A stretch of 7,613 bases of DNA from Myxococcales bacterium (GTDB lineage: Bacteria > Myxococcota > Bradymonadia > REDH01). A model generated the notes under the pieces. That model searched no databases and was not told where the DNA came from. It saw only the letters and a program-made list of their open reading frames with translations. Position numbers and translations under genes: made by a program. This document shows positions 1 to 6,601 of the stretch, in pieces. The DNA is taken from positions 1 to 7,613 of the forward strand of contig JAGWVZ010000166.1 of the NCBI GenBank assembly GCA_018970625.1. The letters run 5' to 3'. How positions within the stretch are numbered: the stretch's first letter is position 1; each line of letters opens with the position of its first letter.

Positions 1-474
1 GTGTACCTGTTTCACTCCACAATCGGTCATCACGGTCTCTTCTCGCATTCGCCGTGGCTACTTGTTGCGCTGCCCTGCCTGCTTTCGGGATGGCGCGGGG
101 TATCCGGCGGCTCGGCCACCGGACCGTGGTGGCAGCGCGCTCACCAGCAGTTCATGACCAACCCCGACGTCGCCTTGCGCCTGGGTGCATTACTGAGCGT
201 AACGTTTGTCGTGGTCTATTACACGTTCAAGTCGAACAACTACGGTGGTCTTTGCGTCGGCATGCGCTGGTTCATGGTGACCCAGCCGGTGCTTGCACTG
301 GCGGCCGTGCATCATGTGCAGCATAGGCGGTTGATGGAGCGGGCTCCCGAACTGTTGTCAGCATTGACGACAATGGGCGCGATTGTGTGCCTGTGGGGCA
401 CGGTCAGCGTATGGGGAGAAGGGCTGATTTTCGTTATCTTTCGCGGCCTTGGCATGGGTAGCATCAACGGCTGA
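1..474 (+). CDS. C-terminal part of a multi-pass membrane protein, function unknown (partial)
   Basis: An open frame runs from the first base of the window to a TGA at 472-474, giving 157 residues. The GTG at base 1 is probably not the real start, because the frame begins at the window edge and the protein begins inside conserved-looking sequence. Near its start is a GHHGLFSHSP motif (about residues 9-18), and further on NNYGG (about 79-83) followed by GMRW (87-90). Both resemble, from memory, the C-terminal parts of large uncharacterised multi-pass membrane proteins of Planctomycetes and Myxococcota. Hydrophobic stretches at about residues 18-30, 61-75, 88-104 and 118-136 suggest four membrane segments. 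The remaining N-terminal part, possibly most of the protein, lies outside the window. It converges with the minus-strand pair that ends at 601. I cannot assign a reaction. A glycosyltransferase-like or other polytopic membrane enzyme is possible but unsupported here. Confidence 0.65.
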   Translation: MYLFHSTIGHHGLFSHSPWLLVALPCLLSGWRGVSGGSATGPWWQRAHQQFMTNPDVALRLGALLSVTFVVVYYTFKSNNYGGLCVGMRWFMVTQPVLALAAVHHVQHRRLMERAPELLSALTTMGAIVCLWGTVSVWGEGLIFVIFRGLGMGSING

Positions 475-551
475 GGCACACAGGCATGCAGCCAGGCCGC
501 CTGACCGCGACCGTCAGCCCCGCGCAGTTCCGAAAAGGATGACTTCCGCTG

Positions 552-602
552 CGCTGTCCTCCGCACAGCGTCGATGGCCCCCGTGAACATCGGAGTCTTT
601 TT
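552..602 (+). terminator. Tandem hairpins with T-run in the convergent gap; possible weak terminator
   Basis: The gap between the two convergent genes holds two adjacent inverted repeats. The first has arms CGCTGT (552-557) and ACAGCG (565-570) with a 7-nt loop. The second has arms CGATG (572-576) and CATCG (588-592) with an 11-nt loop. It is followed three bases later by TCTTTTT (596-602), which runs into the stop codon of the minus-strand gene. The order hairpin then T-run suits termination of the + strand membrane-protein transcript. The second stem is only 5 bp, so an intrinsic terminator is possible but weak. Bases 475-551 hold only a 5-bp CTGAC/GTCAG inverted repeat and no coding signal I trust. 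Confidence 0.3.
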
Positions 603-2274
603 ACGCGCCCGGGGGCTGACCCATGACACCGACGGGGGAGTCGGCAATCCGAAAATCGGACATGTTCAACAGCGCCCGATCGGGTGAGCAACGGAGGACG
701 GCACGTTCGACCACCATCAGCAACTCGCGAACATTTCCCGGCCAGTCCAGTGACTGCAGCCAGGCAAGCGCAGCAGGATCAACTCCGGTCACCTGACGAT
801 GATAGCGCCGAGAGAATTCGCCAATAAATATCTGGAGCAACTCGGGAATGTCATGGGTTCGCTCGCGCAGCGCCGGGACCACCAGGTGCTGGCGACCAAG
901 TGAGATCGCAAGGTCGTAACGAAACAACCCTCTTCCAGCCAGCTCGTGGAGATCACAATGCGTAGCAGCAATCACACGCACATTGACGGACTGCGCAGCG
1001 GAATCGTGGGCGCGAAACAACTCGCGCTCATGGAGCAGGCGCACGAGCTTCAGCTGAAGGGCACTGGGCAGCAGATGCACGTCATCCAGGAAAACCGTTC
1101 CGCCGTCGCAGAGTTCAAAGACGCCCTGTCGAACGGTGACGTTACCGGCTTCGTCCTGTTTCACCTCGCCAAACAGCTCAATGTCCAGTGCAGCTTCATC
1201 GAGCGCACCACACGGTTGCGCGATGACCATGGTACCCGAGCGCGGGCCAAAATGGTGTAGCGCGCGTGCGAGGAGCTCTTTTCCCGTACCTGCTTCCCCA
1301 CCGAGCAGCACCGAGACATCGTTTTGCGCCCACTGCAGAATCTCCTTCTGCACGTGGCGCATCACGTCAGAGCGGCACACGAGCGGCTTGAACAGGTGGT
1401 TTCGGCGCTCGCGCTCCCTGAAGTAGCGATTCTCTTCGAAGGTGGAACGTGCGAGATCGATGAGGATCTCGCGATGCAGGAAGGCTGTTATTGCAGGGCT
1501 GGCCGCCTGCCAGACTGCTTCGAGTTGCTGAAGCGCTGCCGCTCCGGGCAATCCGCATCTGACCAGAATCACGGCAAACACATCGTGGGGAGCGCTTACA
1601 GGTAACGCGACGGCCCAACCCTGATGGTCATCAATGGCGATGGGGTTTCCCTGTCGCAGTGAATCGACTGGACTCGAAGGCTCTGCGAGCAAACGATCGA
1701 GCATACCCTCGGTCGAATACTCCGAACCGGCGCATTGAGAGCTCCAGTCCCGTGCATCGGGCGCACGCCAGACCAATCGCACCCCGTCACAGGGAATAAA
1801 TCCCGAGAACGCTCGCCAGAGCGCATCGACGACAGACGACATGTCGTGCTGAACGGCGATGGCGCTAATCAAGGGGAGCACGGCCTCGGCCGCACATTCG
1901 CACTGTCCCGTAGAAGGCTCACATGGCGTGACGCGCATCCAGGGGCGTCGTGCAATCTCCACCACCTCAATTCGAACCTGCGTGTCGTCACCAACCAGGA
2001 GCGATGCCCCCGGCGGATACAGGACATCGGGCAAGACACGTTCCCGCGAGCCACCGGGGAGGACAACCTGAACAGGCACGGCCTGATTTCTGGCAACAAA
2101 ACGAAAGCCGTCCTGCTCGACATCGGCCACAACATCTCCCACGCAGAGCGCTGCGATCCATGCTCCGATCGCGATATCGCTCCGGGATGCGCCGCCAATG
2201 GTGAGCGTCGCCCTCTGAAACTCAAGTTCGCGCGCCTGACCGTCAGGAGAGTGAATACGAACGCGCATCTTCAC
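601..2274 (-). CDS. Degenerate enhancer-binding-protein homologue: FHA-like, GAF-like and AAA+ domains, no DNA-binding domain
   Basis: This 557-residue protein has the architecture of FHA-containing NtrC-type regulators. Residues about 1-110 look FHA-like, 130-268 GAF-like, 268-295 a charged helical linker, and 298-540 a sigma-54-interaction-type AAA+ domain. Walker A is intact (GEAGTGKE, 326-333). Walker B reads FLDDV (395-399) instead of the usual FLDEI. ELFG (366-369) and GVFE (384-387) are in place and normally spaced, but the GAFTGA hexapeptide between them is replaced by QDEAGN (373-378). The Asn after the sensor I AAT is His (439). Of the two arginines in the usual FRxDLYYRL segment, R452 remains and the second is Ser458. 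The sensor II WPGNVREL is kept (511-518). The protein stops about 17 residues after the AAA+ domain, so the Fis-type helix-turn-helix is missing. It probably can bind nucleotide but should not activate sigma-54 polymerase. The GTG start overlaps the upstream TGA in GTGA, suggesting translational coupling; an ATG two codons downstream is an alternative. Confidence 0.8.
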   Translation of the reverse strand: MKMRVRIHSPDGQARELEFQRATLTIGGASRSDIAIGAWIAALCVGDVVADVEQDGFRFVARNQAVPVQVVLPGGSRERVLPDVLYPPGASLLVGDDTQVRIEVVEIARRPWMRVTPCEPSTGQCECAAEAVLPLISAIAVQHDMSSVVDALWRAFSGFIPCDGVRLVWRAPDARDWSSQCAGSEYSTEGMLDRLLAEPSSPVDSLRQGNPIAIDDHQGWAVALPVSAPHDVFAVILVRCGLPGAAALQQLEAVWQAASPAITAFLHREILIDLARSTFEENRYFRERERRNHLFKPLVCRSDVMRHVQKEILQWAQNDVSVLLGGEAGTGKELLARALHHFGPRSGTMVIAQPCGALDEAALDIELFGEVKQDEAGNVTVRQGVFELCDGGTVFLDDVHLLPSALQLKLVRLLHERELFRAHDSAAQSVNVRVIAATHCDLHELAGRGLFRYDLAISLGRQHLVVPALRERTHDIPELLQIFIGEFSRRYHRQVTGVDPAALAWLQSLDWPGNVRELLMVVERAVLRCSPDRALLNMSDFRIADSPVGVMGQPPGA

Positions 2275-4043
2275 GGGGAAACCTGCAGCGCGGGTGTCGC
2301 GGATGGCGGCGTAGATGGTGGGGCTGGTGCTGGCACGGCGTCTCGCGGATGTACAGCTGGCCGAGGTACCTGCGGCGAGCCGTTCACCATTCCATTGGAC
2401 CCAGCCGCCTCGGAGCGTTCCTGAAAACCGGAAATGCCCTCAATGGCGACCACGTGAACCCGATGCGCACCGGGGTCGGTTTCGTCAAGCGCCAGAGCCT
2501 GTTCGGCCAGCTGTCGACAATCCACATACTCACCGCTGTTGCACGCGAGCTGCGCGCGGGCGACCAGACCGGCAATGCGTTCTCGCAGCTCCGCTCGATC
2601 CGCGGCGGGCTCTGCGCTGGCTTCGCGATCGCTTTCCCGGACCATCGCAGACTGTTGCGCCGGCGAAGCGACCAGCGGCACCTGCACCGGCTCGTTCATG
2701 GGCGGCGCAACCACCGAAGACGTGGTGTCTGTGGTCGCCAGATCGATGGACCAGATGAATGTGCCAAACAACCCGGCCAGCAACCAGAACGTGAACGCTA
2801 CCGTTGCTGCCGCCTTCACGTTGGGTGTGGTCGGCCCGGGGGTCCTGTGGCTTCGGGCCGCATCGTTCCACGCGTCACGAATCGACACCAGCCACGGAAC
2901 AATCAGCACGCCTGCCAGCGCAAAGGTGACCGCCCTGCCCTGCTGATTGTTGTAGGCCTGACCTGCACCGGGGGCGAGCAGCGAAAACAGCGCCGCTCGC
3001 AGTGGAATATTGCCCTTCGACGCCGCAGCAGAGGTCGGCGCGACAGCAGGCGTCGCCACGGCATCGTCGGGGGCATGAAGTCGCACAAAGGCCTTCGGCG
3101 CCTCCCGACGGGGCGGAGCCGCTGCTTCACGCTGTTCATCCATCGCGGCAAAGATCGGTGGTTCGGCCGGCGGGCGTAGCACGTGTTCGGCCGCAGCGGG
3201 CGCAGGTGTTGCTGCGCTGACGACAGCCGCCAGCTGCGCTTCGACGCCCTTACCCAGCACGGCCCCCCAGGCGCCAACATTGGCTGCCTCGCCTGCGTTG
3301 ACGTCCGTGAATGGATGGGATTCCTGCAGTATGGCAACCGCCTGAGCTGACACATCGGCCAGGATCAGCGTCTGCTCCAGCTCGTCGTTGACGGACGATA
3401 TTCTTGTGATCGCCGAGATTCCCCTTCCCTCGGCCATGGCTACCGGTGCATGCAGGTTACCGGCGGGCGGGGGATGAACAGCTGCAGCTTCTCCGCGAAG
3501 CAGCGCCGCGCGTTCGCGTGCCGGGCTTGGACGGGTCACGCCGGCGGGAAGGCCCAGGCCGGGAGCGAGCGCCGATGCCCAGGGCGAGGGAACCTCGCTA
3601 TCGTGTCGTGCGTGCGGATTCGACACCTGCGGTCTGAATACCGCCGCGAGGTCTCCCTGGTCGAGCTGATTGACCAGCTGCGAGGGCGAACCTTGCATGG
3701 TACGACCGAACGGCTGCTCGGTTATCGGCCCGGCCACCTGCGACCAGCCCACAAGTAATGTCTGCTCGGCCGGCGGCTGTATGGCGACCGCGGGTCGTGC
3801 CGTCGCGACAATCGACAGATTCGCCAACGCCTCGATGACACTCGAAGCTGTATGCAGGTCGACGGCTGCAACGACGGTGACTTCGCCAGCCTGCAGCGCA
3901 CTCATGACGGCCGCCGTAGGGATGCGGAACCGTGAACCCAGAAGCGCCGCCAGTTCCTCGAGGTGATCATCCCACCCAGCCGAGACCACATTGACCGAAT
4001 ATGCGATGTCCTGAGTCAAAACGCCTTCCGCGAGTTCAGCCAT
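2271..4043 (-). CDS. Two-helix membrane protein with N-terminal alpha/beta domain, Ala/Pro-rich linker, TM2-like module and TPR-like segment
   Basis: With the ATG at 4043-4041 the product is 590 residues. The frame stays open to 4235, but the best promoter lies at 4063-4091, so upstream starts (including ATG 4079) are unlikely. No start has a convincing ribosome-binding site; a TTG at 4019-4017 preceded by GGAAGG is an alternative. Residues about 14-81 have a predicted beta-alpha-alpha-beta-alpha-beta order, reminiscent of the ribosomal L7/L12 C-terminal or ClpS fold. Residues about 82-344 are Ala/Pro-rich and probably disordered. Residues 345-434 contain SLLAPGAGQAYN followed by two hydrophobic segments (about 372-387 and 409-432), resembling TM2/DUF5683-like small membrane modules. 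After them, about 482-536, are two amphipathic helices with a TPR-like pattern and two cysteines (about 501 and 509). The tail is proline-rich. No signal peptide is apparent. It is co-transcribed with, and overlaps, the degenerate AAA+ gene, which suggests a joint role. I do not recognise a named family, and function is unknown. Confidence 0.7.
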   Translation of the reverse strand: MAELAEGVLTQDIAYSVNVVSAGWDDHLEELAALLGSRFRIPTAAVMSALQAGEVTVVAAVDLHTASSVIEALANLSIVATARPAVAIQPPAEQTLLVGWSQVAGPITEQPFGRTMQGSPSQLVNQLDQGDLAAVFRPQVSNPHARHDSEVPSPWASALAPGLGLPAGVTRPSPARERAALLRGEAAAVHPPPAGNLHAPVAMAEGRGISAITRISSVNDELEQTLILADVSAQAVAILQESHPFTDVNAGEAANVGAWGAVLGKGVEAQLAAVVSAATPAPAAAEHVLRPPAEPPIFAAMDEQREAAAPPRREAPKAFVRLHAPDDAVATPAVAPTSAAASKGNIPLRAALFSLLAPGAGQAYNNQQGRAVTFALAGVLIVPWLVSIRDAWNDAARSHRTPGPTTPNVKAAATVAFTFWLLAGLFGTFIWSIDLATTDTTSSVVAPPMNEPVQVPLVASPAQQSAMVRESDREASAEPAADRAELRERIAGLVARAQLACNSGEYVDCRQLAEQALALDETDPGAHRVHVVAIEGISGFQERSEAAGSNGMVNGSPQVPRPAVHPRDAVPAPAPPSTPPSATPALQVSP

Positions 4044-4062
4044 GTCGTTCTGGGCGCGCGAA

Positions 4063-4091
4063 TCTATATCGTTCCGCATGCCGGTCGGCAA
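4063..4091 (-). promoter_or_regulatory. Sigma-70-type promoter for the minus-strand two-gene unit
   Basis: Read on the minus strand, TTGCCG (4091-4086) and TATAGA (4068-4063) are separated by exactly 17 bp. This is close to the housekeeping consensus and A/T-rich against a GC-rich background. Transcription would begin near 4056, leaving about 13 nt before the ATG at 4043 or about 37 nt before the TTG at 4019. The site lies in the divergent gap next to proA. It is a prediction from sequence only. Confidence 0.5.
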
Positions 4092-4172
4092 GGTAAGGTC
4101 AGAACAAAACCCGCGCTCGACAACGACTGCCGCCCTGAGATGCAGCTCCGGGCTCTTTGCAGGGCGGCGGGG

Positions 4173-4188
4173 AAGCCAAAATTGGCTT
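4173..4188. repeat. 16-bp near-perfect palindrome in the divergent gap upstream of proA
   Basis: The sequence AAGCCAA-AA-TTGGCTT has two perfect 7-bp arms around a 2-bp centre. It sits 47 bp before the proA start and about 80 bp upstream of the minus-strand promoter. As DNA it could be an operator for a dimeric regulator. As RNA it could form a 6-bp hairpin in a proA leader, although no T-run follows. Nothing in the sequence says which, and chance is possible. Confidence 0.3.
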
Positions 4189-4235
4189 GTACGGTCTTGC
4201 GCTGGTGGACAAACACCGTAGGAACACAGCCGCAC

Positions 4236-5528
4236 ATGAACGCGCCACCACCCCGAACGAACATGTCAAACGCACTTCCGTTGGAGCAGCGAGCCGAAGC
4301 CGCCCGACGCGCTGGCCACGTGCTTGCGCGCGCGCCGGGTCAGCTGCGTACCGCCGCCCTGCTCCAGCTTGCGCAAATGTTGCGTACAAATCGCGACGCG
4401 CTCCTGCTGGCGAACGCTCAGGACGTCCTCAACGGCGAGAGCCGAGGGATGGCGGCCTCGTTCGTCGACCGGCTGCGTCTGACACCGGCCCGAATTGAGC
4501 AAATGGCGGTGGCGATTGAAGAAATTGCGGCGCAGGACGACCCTGTGGGCCGCATTGAGAGTGAGGTTATCCGTCCCAACGGTCTGCGCGTGGCGCGCAT
4601 GCGGATTCCGCTGGGTGTTGTGGCTGTCATTTACGAGGCCCGACCGAACGTGACCACCGACGCTGCGGCGCTGGCGATACGTTCAGGGAATGCGGTGATC
4701 CTTCGCGGCGGTAGCGACGCGCAGCACTCCAACACGGGGCTGGGTCATCTGATCGCGCAGTCGCTGGTGGCATCGGGGTTGCCACCTGCATCGGTGACCG
4801 TGGTGGAAGACCCGTCGCGGGATGTCATGCTTCAGATGTTGCAGTTGGCGGACCACATCGACGTGGTGATTCCTCGCGGAGGCGAGGGGTTGATACGCTT
4901 CGTGCGCGAGCACTCGCGTATCCCGGTCATCAGCCACTACAAGGGCGTTTGCCATGTGTACCTCGATGCCGCAGCGGACGCTGAGCTGGCGCGCAGAATT
5001 GTGCTGAACGCCAAGACGAGTCGGGTCAGCGTATGCAACGCGGCCGAGACGCTGCTGGTGCACGAGACGATTGCCCCGACGCTGTTGCCCCTGGTGGCCG
5101 ACGATTTGCTGGCTGCGGGCTGCACATTACACGCGTGTCCGGAGACTCTCGCGTTGCTGGGCGCCCGTCACGGGATTGTCGCAGCGACCGAAGAAGACTG
5201 GACCACTGAGCACCTGAGCCTTGACCTCGGGGTCAGGATCGTGAAGGACTTGGACGCTGCGATGGACCACATCGCAACGTATGGCAGCAGTCATACCGAA
5301 GCTATCATCACGGATTCGTTGCGCGCCGCCCAACGGTTCACTACCGAGGTGCAATCCAGCTGTGTCATGGTTAACGCCAGCACCCGGTTTGCAGACGGAG
5401 GCGAACTGGGTCTGGGTGCGGAGATTGGTATCAGTACCAGCCGCCTGCATGCTTACGGCCCGATGGGTGCAGAGGGCCTGACTACACTGCGCTTTGTTGT
5501 TACAGGTACCGGTCACATTCGGACCTGA
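4236..5528 (+). CDS. proA: Gamma-glutamyl phosphate reductase (glutamate-5-semialdehyde dehydrogenase)
   Basis: The enzyme reduces L-glutamyl 5-phosphate to glutamate 5-semialdehyde with NADPH, the second step of proline biosynthesis in the cytoplasm. The 430-residue product is a full-length ProA (the family is usually about 415-420). Visible landmarks are YEARPNV (133-139), SGNAVILRGGSDA (150-162), IPRGGEGLI (212-220), the catalytic cysteine C239 in GVCHVYLD, NAKTSR followed by VCNAAETLLVH (248-266), and FADGGELGLGAEIGIST (395-411). The frame is open from 3963, but homology starts around LEQRAEAAR. ATG 4236 has a TAGGAA 11 nt upstream; ATG 4263 (421 residues) is equally plausible on length but lacks a ribosome-binding site. 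proB (glutamate 5-kinase), often adjacent, is not in the window. The gene is divergent from the membrane-protein operon and is followed by rsfS 51 nt later. Confidence 0.96.
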   Translation: MNAPPPRTNMSNALPLEQRAEAARRAGHVLARAPGQLRTAALLQLAQMLRTNRDALLLANAQDVLNGESRGMAASFVDRLRLTPARIEQMAVAIEEIAAQDDPVGRIESEVIRPNGLRVARMRIPLGVVAVIYEARPNVTTDAAALAIRSGNAVILRGGSDAQHSNTGLGHLIAQSLVASGLPPASVTVVEDPSRDVMLQMLQLADHIDVVIPRGGEGLIRFVREHSRIPVISHYKGVCHVYLDAAADAELARRIVLNAKTSRVSVCNAAETLLVHETIAPTLLPLVADDLLAAGCTLHACPETLALLGARHGIVAATEEDWTTEHLSLDLGVRIVKDLDAAMDHIATYGSSHTEAIITDSLRAAQRFTTEVQSSCVMVNASTRFADGGELGLGAEIGISTSRLHAYGPMGAEGLTTLRFVVTGTGHIRT

Positions 5529-5539
5529 TGTACGTGTTC

Positions 5540-5564
5540 GGGCCTACGGGCCGCCCTTTCTTTT
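5540..5564 (+). terminator. Possible weak terminator or attenuator between proA and rsfS
   Basis: Just after the proA stop, GGCC (5541-5544), TACG loop, GGCC (5549-5552) can form a 4-bp hairpin. Alternatively GGGC (5540-5543) pairs with GCCC (5553-5556) around a 9-nt loop. TTTCTTTT (5557-5564) follows at once. The stem is short but all G-C and the T-rich tail is correctly placed, so partial termination before rsfS is plausible. The same 51-nt gap also holds the rsfS ribosome-binding site, and read-through is likely. Confidence 0.35.
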
Positions 5565-5579
5565 GCCGGAATCCAGACC

Positions 5580-6044
5580 TTGAGTACCCAGACCCCCGCT
5601 CCCGCCGTTGAGGCGGCATCGTCGACATTCGACACCGAAGCTCTCGCCATGGCCATTGTAGAGGCCGCCTGGGACCTGAAGGCGCGTAATGTTCGTGTCC
5701 TCGACGTACGTCGCATTGTGCCGTACGCCGACTTTCTGATTCTTTGCCACGGCACCAGCGACCGTCATGCCGAGTCCATTGCGGAGAACGTCATGGCCGA
5801 GCTGCGCCCTCAAAAGGTGCGGCCTCTGGGGATTGAAGGCATGACCGGGAGTGGCCGTCGCGAGCGCGCAGCCTGGATCCTGATCGACTTCGGTGACGCA
5901 GTACTCCATGTCTTTGGTAATCAGGAGATGCGTCAGGAGTTCAATCTCGAGAGCATCTTCAGTGATGCTCCGCGCGTGCAACTGACTCTGCCGCCCGACC
6001 TGGAAGACGAGCCGCTGCCGCGAGCGAATGCCGGGCGGTCGTGA
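5580..6044 (+). CDS. rsfS: Ribosome silencing factor RsfS (Iojap/DUF143 family)
   Basis: RsfS binds ribosomal protein L14 (uL14) on the 50S subunit and blocks joining with the 30S subunit, lowering translation in slow growth. The Iojap core is clear: VLDVRRIVPYADFLIL (40-55), the GTSDRHAESIA segment (58-68), and WILIDFGDAVLHVF (99-112), followed by the usual FNLESIF ending (121-127). The TTG start is chosen because CGGA lies 9 nt upstream; it gives 154 residues, longer than many family members (about 105-130). ATG 5649, at residue 24, would remove a Pro/Ala-rich leader and is a real alternative. The C-terminal 25 residues, rich in Pro and acidic residues, also extend past the core. The stop overlaps the rlmH start by 4 nt (GTGA), the common rsfS-rlmH arrangement, so the two are translationally coupled. 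Confidence 0.93.
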   Translation: MSTQTPAPAVEAASSTFDTEALAMAIVEAAWDLKARNVRVLDVRRIVPYADFLILCHGTSDRHAESIAENVMAELRPQKVRPLGIEGMTGSGRRERAAWILIDFGDAVLHVFGNQEMRQEFNLESIFSDAPRVQLTLPPDLEDEPLPRANAGRS

Positions 6045-6502
6045 GGCTGACGGTCGCCAGTGTGGGCCGACCGCGCGACAGGCATCTGCAGTCTCTGGTG
6101 GACGACTATGCATCCCGCATTCGACGTCACTGGAAGCTGGAGCTGGTTCAGGTGCGCGAAGGTGACGGCAACCCTGACGCGGTAAAAGCTGCGGAGTCAG
6201 AGGCGTTGCGACGGGTAGTTGTGCCACGTTCGACGGTGATTGTGCTGGACGAACGCGGAGATATGCCCACATCTACCGAGCTGGCGCTGCGGATGGAGAA
6301 GGCGATGAACCAGTCGCAGGCCGACTGGACGCTCCTTATCGGCGGCGCCAACGGACACGCTCCCGGCATGCGTAATCAGGCCGACTGGGTATGGTCCCTT
6401 TCCCGACTGACACTCCCACACGACCTCGCCCTCGTGGTGCTGCTGGAGCAACTTTACCGGGCCGGCTCGATTCTGCGGGGCGAACCCTACCACCGGGCGT
6501 GA
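6041..6502 (+). CDS. rlmH: 23S rRNA (pseudouridine-1915-N3)-methyltransferase RlmH
   Basis: RlmH is a SPOUT-class, SAM-dependent methyltransferase that modifies pseudouridine 1915 in helix 69 of 23S rRNA on assembled 70S ribosomes. The 153-residue product matches the family length (about 155). Characteristic parts are LDERG (69-73), the SAM-binding knot segment LIGGANG (99-105), the SLSRLTLPHDL segment (119-129), EQLYRA (136-141) and the C-terminal PYHRA (149-153). The family usually has a Pro or Glu-Gly after the GGA/GGP turn, so ANG here is a minor variant. The start is GTG at 6041, sharing GTGA with the rsfS stop. It belongs to the same operon as rsfS and probably comF. Confidence 0.95.
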   Translation: MRLTVASVGRPRDRHLQSLVDDYASRIRRHWKLELVQVREGDGNPDAVKAAESEALRRVVVPRSTVIVLDERGDMPTSTELALRMEKAMNQSQADWTLLIGGANGHAPGMRNQADWVWSLSRLTLPHDLALVVLLEQLYRAGSILRGEPYHRA

Positions 6503-6588
6503 ATAGTCCGACGATTGCGAAAAATTCGACAGCGGTGGAGTGCGCGGGGCGACCTCAACGGACGACAATACATCGAACCCCTGACTCC

Positions 6589-6601
6589 GGAGGAAGAGAT
6601 G
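6589..6601 (+). promoter_or_regulatory. Strong ribosome-binding site fixing the comF start
   Basis: GGAGGA (6589-6594) stands 4 nt before ATG 6599-6601. The frame is open upstream to a TTG at 6515, but this near-perfect Shine-Dalgarno, and the fact that ComF homology starts only after residue 1 of the shorter form, choose the ATG. The 96-nt gap between rlmH and comF holds no other signal I trust. Confidence 0.75.

Noticed and set aside
601..2274. Annotating the AAA+ protein as an ordinary sigma-54-dependent transcriptional activator
   Set aside because: The GAFTGA motif and the C-terminal helix-turn-helix are both absent, so the usual label would mislead.
1735..3179. Long + strand open frames (229 and 276 codons) opposite the minus-strand pair
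   Set aside because: They lie antisense to genes with clear domains, read as Arg/Gly/Pro-rich sequence with no recognisable motif, and are expected in GC-rich DNA.
4197..4224. TTGCGC-16-TAGGAA as a proA promoter
   Set aside because: The -10 coincides with the likely ribosome-binding site and would leave about 5 nt of leader before ATG 4236; it could only fit the later ATG, which has no ribosome-binding site.
4044..4235. Extended N-terminus of the membrane protein up to 4235
   Set aside because: The added residues are Arg/Pro/Cys-rich without domain character, overlap the divergent regulatory gap, and lie upstream of the best promoter.
3963..4235. Extended N-terminus of proA from 3963
   Set aside because: It would add 91 residues not found in ProA proteins and would overlap the start of the divergent gene.
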